A DNA stretch of 64,000 bases, taken from assembly GCA_016806145.1 (NCBI GenBank), contig CP063166.1, positions 1,550,001 to 1,614,000 on the forward strand, given 5' to 3'. How positions within the stretch are numbered: the first letter of the stretch is position 1; the number at the start of each line of letters is the position of its first letter. Positions 39,711-49,700 of the stretch are shown piece by piece. The notes under the pieces are model-generated. The model was not told where the DNA came from. It saw only the letters and a list, made by a program, of their open reading frames with translations, and did no database searches. This stretch comes from Variovorax paradoxus (lineage in GTDB: Bacteria > Pseudomonadota > Gammaproteobacteria > Burkholderiales > Burkholderiaceae_C). Both the position numbers and the translations under genes were made by a program.

Positions 39711-41841
39711 CTATTGCCCCACCTTGTGCATCCACAGGCTCAGCAGCGCGAGCCGACCCACCAGCGTGCCGCGCTGCGCCGCGCGTAACTGGGCGGGCAC
39801 GCCGCGCAGCAGCCTGGCGCTGCGCGCGAGCCCGGCCCGCTCGAGTTGCGCGGCCTGCGTTTCGGCGCGCGAGCCGGCGCCGCCGCCCTGGTGGCGCAGG
39901 CCCTGGCGCAGCCACAGCGCGAGCAGGTCGGGTGTCGGTGGCGAGCGCGTTGAGCGCGGGCGGCTCCTCGTGCTCGCCCTGCAGCGGCAGCGGGTGCGGC
40001 GCGGGTGCCTCGGCCTGCAGCACCACGGCGCGCTGCACGGTCAGCAGGGCCGTCGGCTGCATCACGGGCTCGCCGTCCTGCAGCCGCACGCTGCCGGCCA
40101 CGGCGCGCAGCGCGCCCCATTCGCCGGCGAGCGCGCGCGCGAGCGCGTCGACGGCGCCGGGCGCGGCCGCGCGATGGGGCAGGGCGAGGTGCAGCGGCGG
40201 GACTTCATCGGCAGGCGCGGCCGCTTCCGTGTCGTCCGCCGCGCGCCCGATGCGCGCATGCAGCACCTGCGCCGCCGCATCCCAGTGGCTGGCCAGCACC
40301 GCCATGTGTTCGAAGGCCGCCACATGCAACTGGCCCGAGGCGCCCGCCGCGGCACCGCTCGCCGCCTGGCGCGGCCGCACGAAGTCGGGCGGCGTCTCGC
40401 GCAGGTGCGCGACCAGTGCCTGCACGCTCGGCTGCTTGAGCGGCGCGACGAGATCGTCCCAGGACTTCGGCGACAGCGGCATCACGCCGGTCTGGCGCGC
40501 ACCGGGCGCGATGTCGATCTGGCCGTTGGCACGCCGGGTCGCGGTCTTGGTGATGACCTGCCCGCTCGCGAGCTGCCGCAGCGGAAAGCCCGCGACGCGG
40601 CGGCCCAGCAGGTTGGCGGGCGTGCCGCCGGCCGTGGCATCGTCGGCGCGCGACCACTGGCGCTCGAGCACCGTCACGGCCTGCGTGTCGGGGTCGGCGA
40701 ACATCACGCTCGCGCCTTCGCCGCTCTCGTCGGACCAGAGCTCGGCGCCCAGCGACACCAGCCGCAGGTGATCGAGCGCGACCTCGCCCTTCACGCCCAC
40801 GCCGAGGATCTGGCTCGCGGGCAGTGGCGGCGGCCCGGCCGCGCCGTCGGCATGGGCGGCCGCGCGCAGCCGCGCCCAGAGCTCGGCCATCACGTGCAGC
40901 AGGCGCCGCGGATCGAAGCGGCTGCTGCGCGCCTGCTGCGCCTGCAGCAGCATCCAGAGCTCGTCGATGCCGTCCTCCACCCAGCGCCAGCCCAGCGCGC
41001 GCGCCTGCTCGCGCGCGGCCTCGAAGCGCGCCGCCAGCGCCATCAGCGGCTGGCTCGAGCCATCGAGCCAGAGCGAGAGGCTCAGCGCCTCGAGCTTCGC
41101 CTGCAGCGCGCGCGCGGCCTCGCCGTGCATCAGCGCCGCGGGGCGGTGGCCGTCGCCAGTCTCGTCGTCGGCGGCCGGCGCGCGCACTTCCACCATGCGC
41201 TCGGCCGAGCCCCCGGCCAGCGGCCCGGCCTGGCGGAAGGCCCACAGCGCCACCACCACGTGGGCGCAGCCGCTGCCCTGCTTGCAGTCGCAACGCGCAT
41301 GCACCAGCGAGCTGCGCGAGAAGAAGCGCACGCTGCACATCGGCAGCCGCGCGATCGGCGGCGCGCTCGCGCTGCGCCAGGCCTGTACCGCGACCACGGG
41401 CCGCGCGGCGGCCAGGCGCTGGGCCTGCTCGATGACGGAGGGCGCGAAGCTCGCGGCCAGCGCGGCGTCGTCGAAATGGGCCGGGCTCCATTCGCCGCCC
41501 GCGGCCGAGGCGTCGACCTCGTCCTTCGCCGGCGTGGCCGAGGGCGCGGGCGCGGCACTGGCCGCCTGCGCCTGGTAGGCCAGCACCAGCATCACGCGGT
41601 GCCGGCACATGCCGCTGGCCGGACAGCTGCACTGCGCATCGCGCAGGGTGCGGCCCGGCGGCAGGCTGGTGCGCACGCCGTCGTCGAAACGCGCGCTCAC
41701 CGTGCCGTCGTCGGCGGTCTCGAGCACCGGCAGCAGGCCGGCCGCCACGTCCTTCTGCGCGCGCTTCACGAAGCCTGCGTTGGCGAGCGCGGTCAGCGCC
41801 TCGGGCGTGAGTTCGAGCAGGTCGCCGCGCACCGCCGTCAT
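39711..41841 (-). pseudogene. yehQ: SWIM zinc-finger protein (YehQ-like), apparent single-base frameshift near its end
   Basis: Read from ATG 41841 (ATGA overlap with the VWA gene). Two SWIM-type CxC…CxH motifs are visible: Cys71, Cys73, Cys79 and His81 (CSCPASGMCRH), and Cys184, Cys186, Cys192 and His194 (CDCKQGSGCAH). The frame is normal up to NALATDT, then turns into arginine-rich nonsense ending at 39571. Adding one base to the GGG run at 39930–39932 restores a credible tail (PDLLALWLRQGLRHQGG … LLSLWMHKVGQ), which stops at 39711. Either a real one-base deletion or a sequencing error; only the last 70 or so residues are affected, so the product may still fold. Confidence 0.8.
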
Positions 41842-42962
41842 GCCTGCACCTTCTCGGCCAGCCAGCCCGCGAGCTGGCCCGGCGTCATGGCGCCGATCTG
41901 CGCGCCCTCGCGCACCAGCCGCGCGGCCATCTCGCGGTCGTAGCTCGGCTCGGCCTTCGCATCGAGCGCGGCCAGGCCCAGCACCTTGGCGCCGGCCTCC
42001 ACCAGCGCCTTCACGCGGCGCACCAGCTCGTAGGGGCTGCCGCCCTCGTAGAAGTCGCTGACCAGCACCACGATGGTCTTCGCGGGATTGGCCACCAGCG
42101 ACTGCGCATAGGCCACCGCCTTGGCGATGTCGGTGCCGCCACCGAGTTGCACCTTCATCAGCAGCTCGACCGGGTCCGACACGTCGGCCGTGAGGTCGAC
42201 CACCGCGGTGTCGAAGGCCACCAGCCGCGTGCGCATGCCGGGCAGTTGCCAGAGGCAGGCGGCCATCACCGCGCTGTGGATCACCGAGTCGACCATCGAG
42301 CCGCTCTGGTCGATCAGCAGGATGATGTCCCAGGGCTCGGCATGGCGCTTGGTGCGGCTGATGAACACCGGCCGCTCGACGTAGAGCTTGCGCCGCTGCG
42401 GGTCGTAGCGGTGCAGGTTGGCCGCCAGCGTCTGCTTGAAGTCGAAGTTGCGCGCCACCTTCATGCGCGAGCGCCGGCGCCGGTCGCGGCTGCCGCTGAA
42501 GGCCTGCCGCACCTCGGTCGCGAGCTTCTCCATGATGCGCCGCACCACCTCGGCCACCAGCTTGCGCGCGGCCGCGAGCACCTCGGGGTTCATCAGGTGC
42601 TTGGTGTGCAGCACGGCCCGCAGCAGCGATTCCGAAGGCTCGATGCGCTCGAGCACCTCGAGGTTGGTCACCACCTCGTCGATGCCGTAGCGCTCCACCG
42701 CGTCCTGCTCGAGCCGCTCGATCACCTCCTTGGGAAACAGCGTGTGGATGGCGTTGATCCAGTCGGGCGTGCTGAGCGCCGAGGGCCCGAGGCCGGCGCT
42801 GCGTTCGCCGCGCTCGGCGCGGTCGCCGTCGCGGCCGTAGAGCCAGTCGAGCGCGGCGTCGGCCGCCTGCGCCTCGGCGCTCAGGCCGCCGCAGGCCCGC
42901 TCGGCCGGATCGCCGAGCAGCAGGCGCCAGCGCTGCAGCGGATCGGGGATGTCGAGGCTCAT
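41838..42962 (-). CDS. yehP: VWA-domain protein, YehP-like
   Basis: A 374-residue protein with a C-terminal von Willebrand A domain. The MIDAS motif DQSGSM is at residues 218–223, and further metal-site residues are in GGGTDIAKA and VSDFYEGGS. The N-terminal half is helical and includes a basic segment (SRDRRRRSRMKV). VWA proteins encoded next to MoxR ATPases are thought to act as their substrate adaptors. Its start overlaps the DUF5682 stop and its stop overlaps the SWIM start (ATGA in both cases), so the three are translationally coupled. Confidence 0.92.
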   Translation of the reverse strand: MSLDIPDPLQRWRLLLGDPAERACGGLSAEAQAADAALDWLYGRDGDRAERGERSAGLGPSALSTPDWINAIHTLFPKEVIERLEQDAVERYGIDEVVTNLEVLERIEPSESLLRAVLHTKHLMNPEVLAAARKLVAEVVRRIMEKLATEVRQAFSGSRDRRRRSRMKVARNFDFKQTLAANLHRYDPQRRKLYVERPVFISRTKRHAEPWDIILLIDQSGSMVDSVIHSAVMAACLWQLPGMRTRLVAFDTAVVDLTADVSDPVELLMKVQLGGGTDIAKAVAYAQSLVANPAKTIVVLVSDFYEGGSPYELVRRVKALVEAGAKVLGLAALDAKAEPSYDREMAARLVREGAQIGAMTPGQLAGWLAEKVQA

Positions 42963-45367
42963 GGCTGTTCTTCCGTATCCAGGCTCGGCAGGCTCAGGCC
43001 CCAGCCGGCCAGGCGCGCGATCGCCGCATCCTCGGCGGCGCGCGCCGCGGCCAGCGCCTCGGGCGCGGCCTCGCCCTCGCGCCGCGCCGTGAGCGCGCGG
43101 CGCGACAGGTGGGTGGCATCGTGCAGCGTCAGCACCTGGTCGGCGAGCCGGCCGCGCTCCTGCGGCGGCAGCCAGGCGAAGGCCGCGCGCAGGCTCGGCA
43201 TGGCGCGCACGAAGTCGGCGTTGTCCAGTGCCTGCACGGTGCGGTCCATGCCGGCGGCGAAGGCGGGCTCGGACGACAGCGTCTCGCGCGCCAGTGCGAG
43301 CAGGCCCGTGAGCGCATCGCCGAGCACCGGCGCGGGCATCGCGTGCAGCAACTGCATCGCATCGGCCACGCCGGCCTGCGTGGCTTGCGGCACGCGGTGC
43401 GCGAGGCTCAGCGTCGCGCCCAGCGCCGCGCCGCGGCTCAGCGGTGCCGCGCCGGCATCGGCCGCCTTGCGCTGCCACACGGCGAGCGCGCGCGCGGGCT
43501 CCACGTCGAGCGGCTCGGCTTGCGCGGCGTCCTCGCGATCGGCCAGCACGTCGGCCACGATGCGGCGCAGCGCGAGGTGGCCCTGCAGGTGCGCGTCGAT
43601 GTCCGACGGCGCGATCGCGGCGGGCGGCTCGAGCAGCCACAGCGCGCGGTCGAAGCCGGCCTCGATCGCCACCCGCAGCACCGGCGCGTCGGCCATGCCG
43701 AGCAGCTGGCCGTGGCGCAGCAGTGTGTGCATCACCGCGAGGGCCGGGCCCATGGCCTCGAAGCGCGGCTCCCGCGCCATCGCCTGCTGCAGCTCGCGCA
43801 GCAGCGCGCCGCTGAGCGCCGGCAGGCCGGCCCAGGCGGCCTGGTTGAGGCCCTCGGCCAGCGGACCGATGCGGCCCTGCGCATGGCGCAGCTCGTCCTC
43901 GAGCCGCGCGCGCGCCGCGTCGTGCAGGTTGGCGCCCCAGGCGCCGGCCTCGATCAGCGCGGCCTGTTGCTCGAAGGGCTGGCCCAGGGTCCAGACCTCG
44001 GTGCGTTCGCCCGACATCGCGAGCTTCGGTCCCTGGCTGCGCACCACGCCGGGCAGGCGCAGCAGCGCGAGCCGGTGCAGCACGCGGCTGCGCGCGCGGT
44101 CGGCGGCATCGAGCAGGTCGAGCTTGCGCTGGCCGCGCAGCTCGAGGCCGTGCGCCGCGAGCTCGTCGCGCACCGCCTTCACCAGCGGCGGCTGCGGCGT
44201 GCCGTCGGCGAGCTGGCCCGCGATGTCGCCGGCCAGCACGTCCATCGCCTGCACCAGCACCGGCGCGGTGCCGGGGCGCATCGGGCCGCGGTAGGTCCAG
44301 GGCAGCCGCGCGTCCAGCGCTTCCTTGACCAGGGCGCCGGCCAGCGCGTCGAGCCAGTCGGAGCGCAGCGGCTTCTCGTGGCCGCGCAGCCGCGCCAGGC
44401 CCTGCGCGCGCAGGTGCACCGCCATCAGGTCGGCGGTGGAGGCAGGCAGCCTCTTGTCGCGCAGCCGCTGCATCACCTGCTGCAGCGCGCGGTGCGCGGC
44501 GCCCTCGGGGCCGAGCTCCCACATCCACTGGTAGTAGGCCGGCGAGGGCATGCCCGAGGCATAGCCCGCGAAGGCATCGAGCCGCTTGAAGGTGTAGGGC
44601 ACGAGGTAGGAGCCGTAGCGCACCACGGGGTCCTGGTCGCGGGCATCGGGCGTGTCCTCGACGCTGGGTTCGGGCGTCTCGGGCAGCTGCGCCGGCAGCC
44701 CGGGCCATAGCCGAGCGAGCGCGGGCGCGTGGTAGCCGCCGCAGACCACCAGCACCGGCGCGCCGGCCCGCACCGCGGGCTGCGCCATGGCCCAGGCGAT
44801 CCAGCGCGCCATCATGGTCTCGCGCGCCTGGTTGCCGAGCGAGCCCGGGTCCTCGCCGCGCAGGTGCTCGAAGTAGGTGGACAGCCGCTGCGCGAGTTCG
44901 GCGCTGTCGCAGCCGTCCTCGAACAGGTGGTCCCACAGCGCATCGCGGCCCTGCACCGAGAGCTGCTCGGTCAGCGCGCGCTCGTAGGCCGCGGCGCGTT
45001 CCTCGTGCTGGGTGTCGGCCACGTCGGCATAGCGGTTCTCCATGCGCGAGAAGGCGTCGTGCCAGGCCGGCAGGTCGATGAAGCGCACGTCGGCACCGAC
45101 CTCGCGGCCCACCTGCAGCGCCTGCCATTCGGGCGAATGCTCGGCGAACGGTGACCACGAGCCGTGGTGCGTCTCGCCGGCCGAGAGGTAGCTGTAGATC
45201 GCCACCGGCAGCCGGTGCGGCAGGTAGAGCTCCTCGAGCCGCGCGTTGAAGTCGGCCGGGCCCTCGATCAGCACATGGGCCGGGCGCAGCGCGCGGATGC
45301 GCTCGGCCACCAGCCGCGCGCAGGCGGGGCTGTGGTGGCGCACGCCGACGATGTGGGGCGCGTTCAT
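42959..45367 (-). CDS. yehM: DUF5682 protein, YehM-like
   Basis: An 802-residue protein of unknown function. The conserved N-terminal part has GVRHHSPAC (residues 8–16) and LIEGPADF (33–40), then WSPFAEHSPEW and a segment VLVVCGGYHAPALARLW. Paired histidines, an EGP motif and a later GGxH suggest a metal or catalytic site and recall, in general layout, the EreA/ChaN/TraB-like enzymes; that link is only my inference. The remainder is helical and alanine-rich. ATG 45367 is chosen because the conserved motif begins there; the frame upstream runs through a palindromic repeat. Confidence 0.85.
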   Translation of the reverse strand: MNAPHIVGVRHHSPACARLVAERIRALRPAHVLIEGPADFNARLEELYLPHRLPVAIYSYLSAGETHHGSWSPFAEHSPEWQALQVGREVGADVRFIDLPAWHDAFSRMENRYADVADTQHEERAAAYERALTEQLSVQGRDALWDHLFEDGCDSAELAQRLSTYFEHLRGEDPGSLGNQARETMMARWIAWAMAQPAVRAGAPVLVVCGGYHAPALARLWPGLPAQLPETPEPSVEDTPDARDQDPVVRYGSYLVPYTFKRLDAFAGYASGMPSPAYYQWMWELGPEGAAHRALQQVMQRLRDKRLPASTADLMAVHLRAQGLARLRGHEKPLRSDWLDALAGALVKEALDARLPWTYRGPMRPGTAPVLVQAMDVLAGDIAGQLADGTPQPPLVKAVRDELAAHGLELRGQRKLDLLDAADRARSRVLHRLALLRLPGVVRSQGPKLAMSGERTEVWTLGQPFEQQAALIEAGAWGANLHDAARARLEDELRHAQGRIGPLAEGLNQAAWAGLPALSGALLRELQQAMAREPRFEAMGPALAVMHTLLRHGQLLGMADAPVLRVAIEAGFDRALWLLEPPAAIAPSDIDAHLQGHLALRRIVADVLADREDAAQAEPLDVEPARALAVWQRKAADAGAAPLSRGAALGATLSLAHRVPQATQAGVADAMQLLHAMPAPVLGDALTGLLALARETLSSEPAFAAGMDRTVQALDNADFVRAMPSLRAAFAWLPPQERGRLADQVLTLHDATHLSRRALTARREGEAAPEALAAARAAEDAAIARLAGWGLSLPSLDTEEQP

Positions 45368-45408
45368 CCTTGGCAACCGCGAGCGTCTATGAATGCGGGA
45401 TCGGACTT

Positions 45409-45521
45409 CCGGACGCAGAGGACGCGAAGATTTCGCGAAGGTCGCGAAAGGAACAGCCCCAAGAAGTTTTTCATTTCTTCTTTCGCGTTCTTCGCGGAAC
45501 CTTCGCGTCCTCTGCGTCCGG
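45409..45521. repeat. Palindromic intergenic repeat, copy 1
   Basis: The arms 45409–45429 and 45501–45521 are perfect 21-bp inverted repeats (CCGGACGCAGAGGACGCGAA plus G), with further pairing inside, so the transcript would form a long hairpin. The same arms occur at 57711–57820 and, diverged, at 62461–62586. This copy lies inside the yeh-type operon, between the MoxR and DUF5682 genes. Translation of the repeat gives arginine-rich nonsense frames. Confidence 0.93.
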
Positions 45522-45562
45522 CTGTTGGTGTTGTTTGCTGGTCGCCCATGGCACAACGCTTC

Positions 45563-46705
45563 TCAAGGCAGCCGATGGCGTGCTTCGTAGTAGGCGCGCC
45601 AGTGCTCGCCGCTGCGCTTGGCCGCCTTCTGCTCGAAGTAGCGGCGCAGCTTGGCGCGGTCGTCGGCGTTGTCCTTGACCACCGTGCCCGCGATGCAGTC
45701 GACCAGGTCGGCCGGCGAGCCCTCGCGCTGCTCGAGGAACCAGGCGCGCACGCCCACCGCGTGCGCCACGTTGACCGCCTCGGCGGTCGACATCACGGCC
45801 GTGAGCCGGTCCATCGCGGCATCGCTGCCGCCGCCGTTCTTCTCGGAGGAAGCGGGCGCGCCGCGCAGGTCGCGGAAGGTGGCCACCAACAGCTCGAGCA
45901 CCGGCTGCGGCACGGTCTTCGGAATGCCGCTCTGCGCGAGCAGCCGCGCTGACGATTCGCGCACCAGCGCGAGCTCGCGCTCGAAGTCGAGGATCGGGAA
46001 CACGGTCTCGAAGTCGAAGCGGCGCTTGAGCGCGGCGCTCATCTCGTTGACGCCGCGGTCGCGCGTGTTGGCGGTGGCGATGATGTTGAAGCCCTCGCGC
46101 GCATAGAGCATGCCGTGCTCGCCCGAGAGCTCGGGCACGGCCATCACGCGGTCGGACAGCATGCCCAGCAGGCAGTCCTGCACCTCGAGCGGCGCGCGCG
46201 TGATCTCCTCGAAGCGCACCACCTGGCCCTGCTGCATGCCGATGTACAGCGGCGCCGGCACCATCGCGCGCGGGCTCGGGCCCTCGTTGATCAGCAGCGC
46301 GTAGTTCCAGCCGTACTTGATCTGGTCCTCGGTGATCGAGGCGCCGCCCTGGATGGTCAGCGTGGACACGCCCGAGATCGCGGTCGCCAGCAGCTCCGAG
46401 AGCATCGACTTCGCGGTGCCCGGCTCGCCCACCAGCATCAGGCCGCGGCCCGTGGCAAGGGTGACCAGCATGCGCTCGATGCTCGCGACCGGCGCGACGA
46501 TCTTCGGCGCGATGCCCAGCGGCGCATCGCCGAGGATGAAGGCGCGCGCGGCCTTCAGGCTCATGGCCCAGCCCGGCGGGCGCGGGTCCTTGTCCTGCGC
46601 CTGCAGCTGCGCGATCTGCGCGGCGTACTGGATCTCGGCGGGCGGGCGCTGCAGGGCGGGGGAACCGGTGGGTGGGGTGTCGGTCGGCTTGCGGGAGGTG
46701 GCCAT
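45563..46705 (-). CDS. yehL: MoxR-family AAA+ ATPase, YehL-like
   Basis: A 380-residue AAA+ ATPase. Walker A GEPGTAKS is at residues 93–100, Walker B VVRFEEI ends at Glu167, and sensor 1 is ATANTRDRG. The short lid region ends near residue 360. The neighbouring VWA, DUF5682, SWIM and DUF4132 genes place it in the YehL branch of MoxR ATPases. MoxR proteins act as chaperone-like remodelling machines with VWA partners, but the target of the YehL branch is not known. It is separated from DUF5682 by a 195-base gap holding the palindromic repeat. Confidence 0.93.
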   Translation of the reverse strand: MATSRKPTDTPPTGSPALQRPPAEIQYAAQIAQLQAQDKDPRPPGWAMSLKAARAFILGDAPLGIAPKIVAPVASIERMLVTLATGRGLMLVGEPGTAKSMLSELLATAISGVSTLTIQGGASITEDQIKYGWNYALLINEGPSPRAMVPAPLYIGMQQGQVVRFEEITRAPLEVQDCLLGMLSDRVMAVPELSGEHGMLYAREGFNIIATANTRDRGVNEMSAALKRRFDFETVFPILDFERELALVRESSARLLAQSGIPKTVPQPVLELLVATFRDLRGAPASSEKNGGGSDAAMDRLTAVMSTAEAVNVAHAVGVRAWFLEQREGSPADLVDCIAGTVVKDNADDRAKLRRYFEQKAAKRSGEHWRAYYEARHRLP

Positions 46706-46792
46706 GGTCGGGATCGGTGTCGGATCTGAAAAGGGCGCGGGATGGTGCCCGCGGAAACATAGCAGAGCGATGGCAGGACGGCGCAGCGCTCC

Positions 46793-49700
46793 TCAGCGCG
46801 CGCCCAGCGCGTCGATGTCGCGCACCGCCTCGCTGAAGACGATGGGATCGAGTTCGCAGAACGGGTGGCCGTGGTGCAGCACGTCGAGCGTCTGGTCCTC
46901 GCCGGCGCCCGCGTTGTCGAGGCCGGGCCCGAAGCGCAACGAGAGCGCGCGACCGCCGCCCAGCCCTTGCCAGGCATGGTCGTAGGCACCGCCGCCGCCG
47001 CGCCCGCGCAGCCAGCCGCGCGACTCCAGCGCCCACAGCGGCCCGGGCCGCGCGATGCGGCCCGACCAGCGTGTGAGCGCGGTCAGCGTGCGTTCGTCTT
47101 CGCGTGGTGCATGCACGGCGCGGTGCAACTGCTCGAAGGGCTGGATCAGCTCGTAGTCGGCGAACTGCTGCGCGAAGGCGGCGATCTGCGCGGCGCTCAG
47201 CTGCAGCGGATGGGCGACGACGATGCGCGCGGCGGCGCCATCGTCGAGTGTCTGTGGCACTTCATCGGCATCGACCCATTCGCCTTCGGCGCTCACGCGG
47301 AAGGCGGCGCGCAGCAGCGTCAAGCCGCGCGCATCGCGCCCGCCCTCGCTCACGCCCCACACCAGCCGCTCGGCCAGGTGGCGCATCAGCGGATGCCCGG
47401 CGATGAAGCGGCGGAAGTCCTCGACCGGCCAGCCGCGGCCCGTGCGCATCGCGCGTTCCAGCCGCAGCGGCTGCTGGGCCGCGACGGTGGCGGCATCCTG
47501 CTTGAGCGCCTTGAAGCGTTCCGCGGCCGTGGCCGCGCGTTCGGCATCGTCGCTCGCGCGCGGCCGCGGCGCCGAGGCCAGGCGCGCGCCGGGCCGGCCC
47601 TCGACCGATTCGCGCACGAAGGGCACCAGCGCCTCGTCGAAGCCGACGTGGAACTGGCGCGGCCCGAAGTCCAGCAGCAGGCCGCCGCGCTCGTCCAGGC
47701 CGAGGTCGGGCGCGATCCGGTCCTCGAGTTCGTCGGCGCTCAGGCCGCGTTCGGCCGCGGCCTGCGCCAGCTTCTCGGCGGCCGCATGGCGCACCGTGGC
47801 GATGCGGTTCTTGCGCGCGATCGCGTCGAGCTGCATCAGCGCGACGTCGCTGCCCAGCCGCGCCAGCGCCTCGAGCACCCAGCCGATGCGCGTGGCGGTG
47901 CCGCCGGCGCCGGGTGCGCTCCAGCGCCGCACGAGGGCGCCGAGCCGGCGCGCCGTGTCGTCGGTGCCGACGAGGCCGAGCGCGCGCAGTGCCCAGTTGC
48001 CCGGCGCGCCGGCGCCAGCGGCCTCCCACGATTCGCAGACGTCCCAGCCGAAGTCGGCCAGGCTCTGGGGCTCGCAGGCGGCGCGCACGGCGTCCAGGCC
48101 CGCATAGCCCTGCGGCAGATCGGCCGCGAAGCTCAGCATCAGGCCCAGCGGCTGCAGTGCCTCGTCGGGCAGCGCGAGGCCGTCGTCGCGCAGCCGCGGC
48201 TTGCGCCAGCCGGCCGGTTGCCAGAAGGTCGGAAGCTTGCTGCGTGCGTGGATGCGCGACGGGAAGTCGCGCAACGGGTCCTCGGCCAGCAGCGCATCGA
48301 CGGCGGCTGCCACGGCCGGGTCGTCGTGGCGGCGCGCGGTGGCGCGCAGCGCCTCGGCCTGTCCCAGCGCGGCCATGGCGCGCAGCGCGGCGCGGGCCTG
48401 CTGGCGTGCCTCGCCCTCGGGGCCCAGCACGGCGGGCAGCAGGCCGGCCGCGCCATGCGGCGCGAAGCGCACCAGCCACTGCCGTGCTTGCGCGCGGCGC
48501 GTCGGTCGGCGTGCGAGCGCCTGCGCCATGAAGGGCGCGAGCTGCGTGGCCCCGATGAAGCGCGCGACGAAATACTCGTCGCCGTCGTTGGCCAGCGCCT
48601 GCAGCAGGCCCGGCAGCGCGGCGCTGCCGAAGCGTGCCACGAAGCCGCCGGCGCGCGGTGCTTCCTTGCCACTGCCCACGGCATTCCAGAACGCCAGCCC
48701 GGTGGCCGGCGGCAGGAACCAGGCGGCCTGCACCGCAATGAAGTTGCCGTACTGGCGGCGGTCGGGCGCGGCATCGTCGTGCACGCGTTGCCAGTCGGCG
48801 ATGAAGCGCTCGAGCTCCCGCGGCGGCTGCGTGTGCAGCGCGGCGACGCGCTCCGGCGTCCATTCGCGCAGCCGCTCGCCGATGGCGCGCTCGGCCTCCA
48901 TCGGCTGGCGGTAGACATAGGGCGTGTCGCGGTCGATCCAGTCCTGTCGGACCTCGTCGCCCCAGTCCTCCTCGGGCGGCACCTCTAGCACGGGCAGGCC
49001 GGCCAGCACCAGCGGCGGCGCCGCATCGGCCGCACGCCGCGCCCACGGCGGGTCGGCGAGCACCGCGGGCCAGCGCGCGCGCTCGGCGAAGGCTTCTGGT
49101 GCCGACCCGGACTGGTCGGCGACCGCGCCGAGCTGGCGCCGCACGGCCGCCGGCAGCGCCGGCAACAGCGCGGGCAAGCGCTCGCCGAGCGTGCCGGCCA
49201 GGGTCTTGAGCTGTGGCACGAGGCGCGCGGCGCCGGCTTTGGGCAGGCCGCCGTCCTCGAGCACCTGCGCGAGCGCGAGGAAGCAGCGCTCGGGCCGTTC
49301 GCCCGCGACCCAGCCCAGCGCCTTGGCACAGGCGGCGTCGGCGGCGGTCATGCGCGCCAGCGCCTCGGCGGCCTCGGGCGTGTCGAAGGCGGCCAGCGTC
49401 CAGGCCACGGCCACGCTGCGCTGGCGGGCGCCGAGGTCCAGCAGCAGCGGCAGCAGCGCCTCGCCGTGTTCGCGCAGCAGCAGCGCGAGCATCGACGGCT
49501 GGTCGAGCAGCCGCATGCCGTCGCCCGCCACCTCGGCCAGCGGCAGGCCGGCGGCCCAGCGCAGCCAGGGACCGCAGCGCTCGAGCTGCTCGGGCGTGGC
49601 CTGCTCGAACAGCTGCCGCGCGCGCGGGCGCCATTCGGGCAGCGCGATCGCGAAGCGGGCGCGCGCGGCCAGCGGCAGCTGCGGGTCGAGCGCGCGCAGC

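Noticed and set aside
41838..45158. 1106-codon − strand frame that would extend the VWA protein far upstream
   Set aside because: The upstream part is arginine/alanine nonsense overlapping the DUF5682 gene. ATG 42962, coupled by ATGA to the DUF5682 stop, is the credible start.
45370..45678. Small + strand frames over the palindromic repeat (RTQRTRRFREGRER-like peptides)
   Set aside because: The same peptide appears on both strands and at all repeat copies, as expected from translating a palindrome; no gene features.
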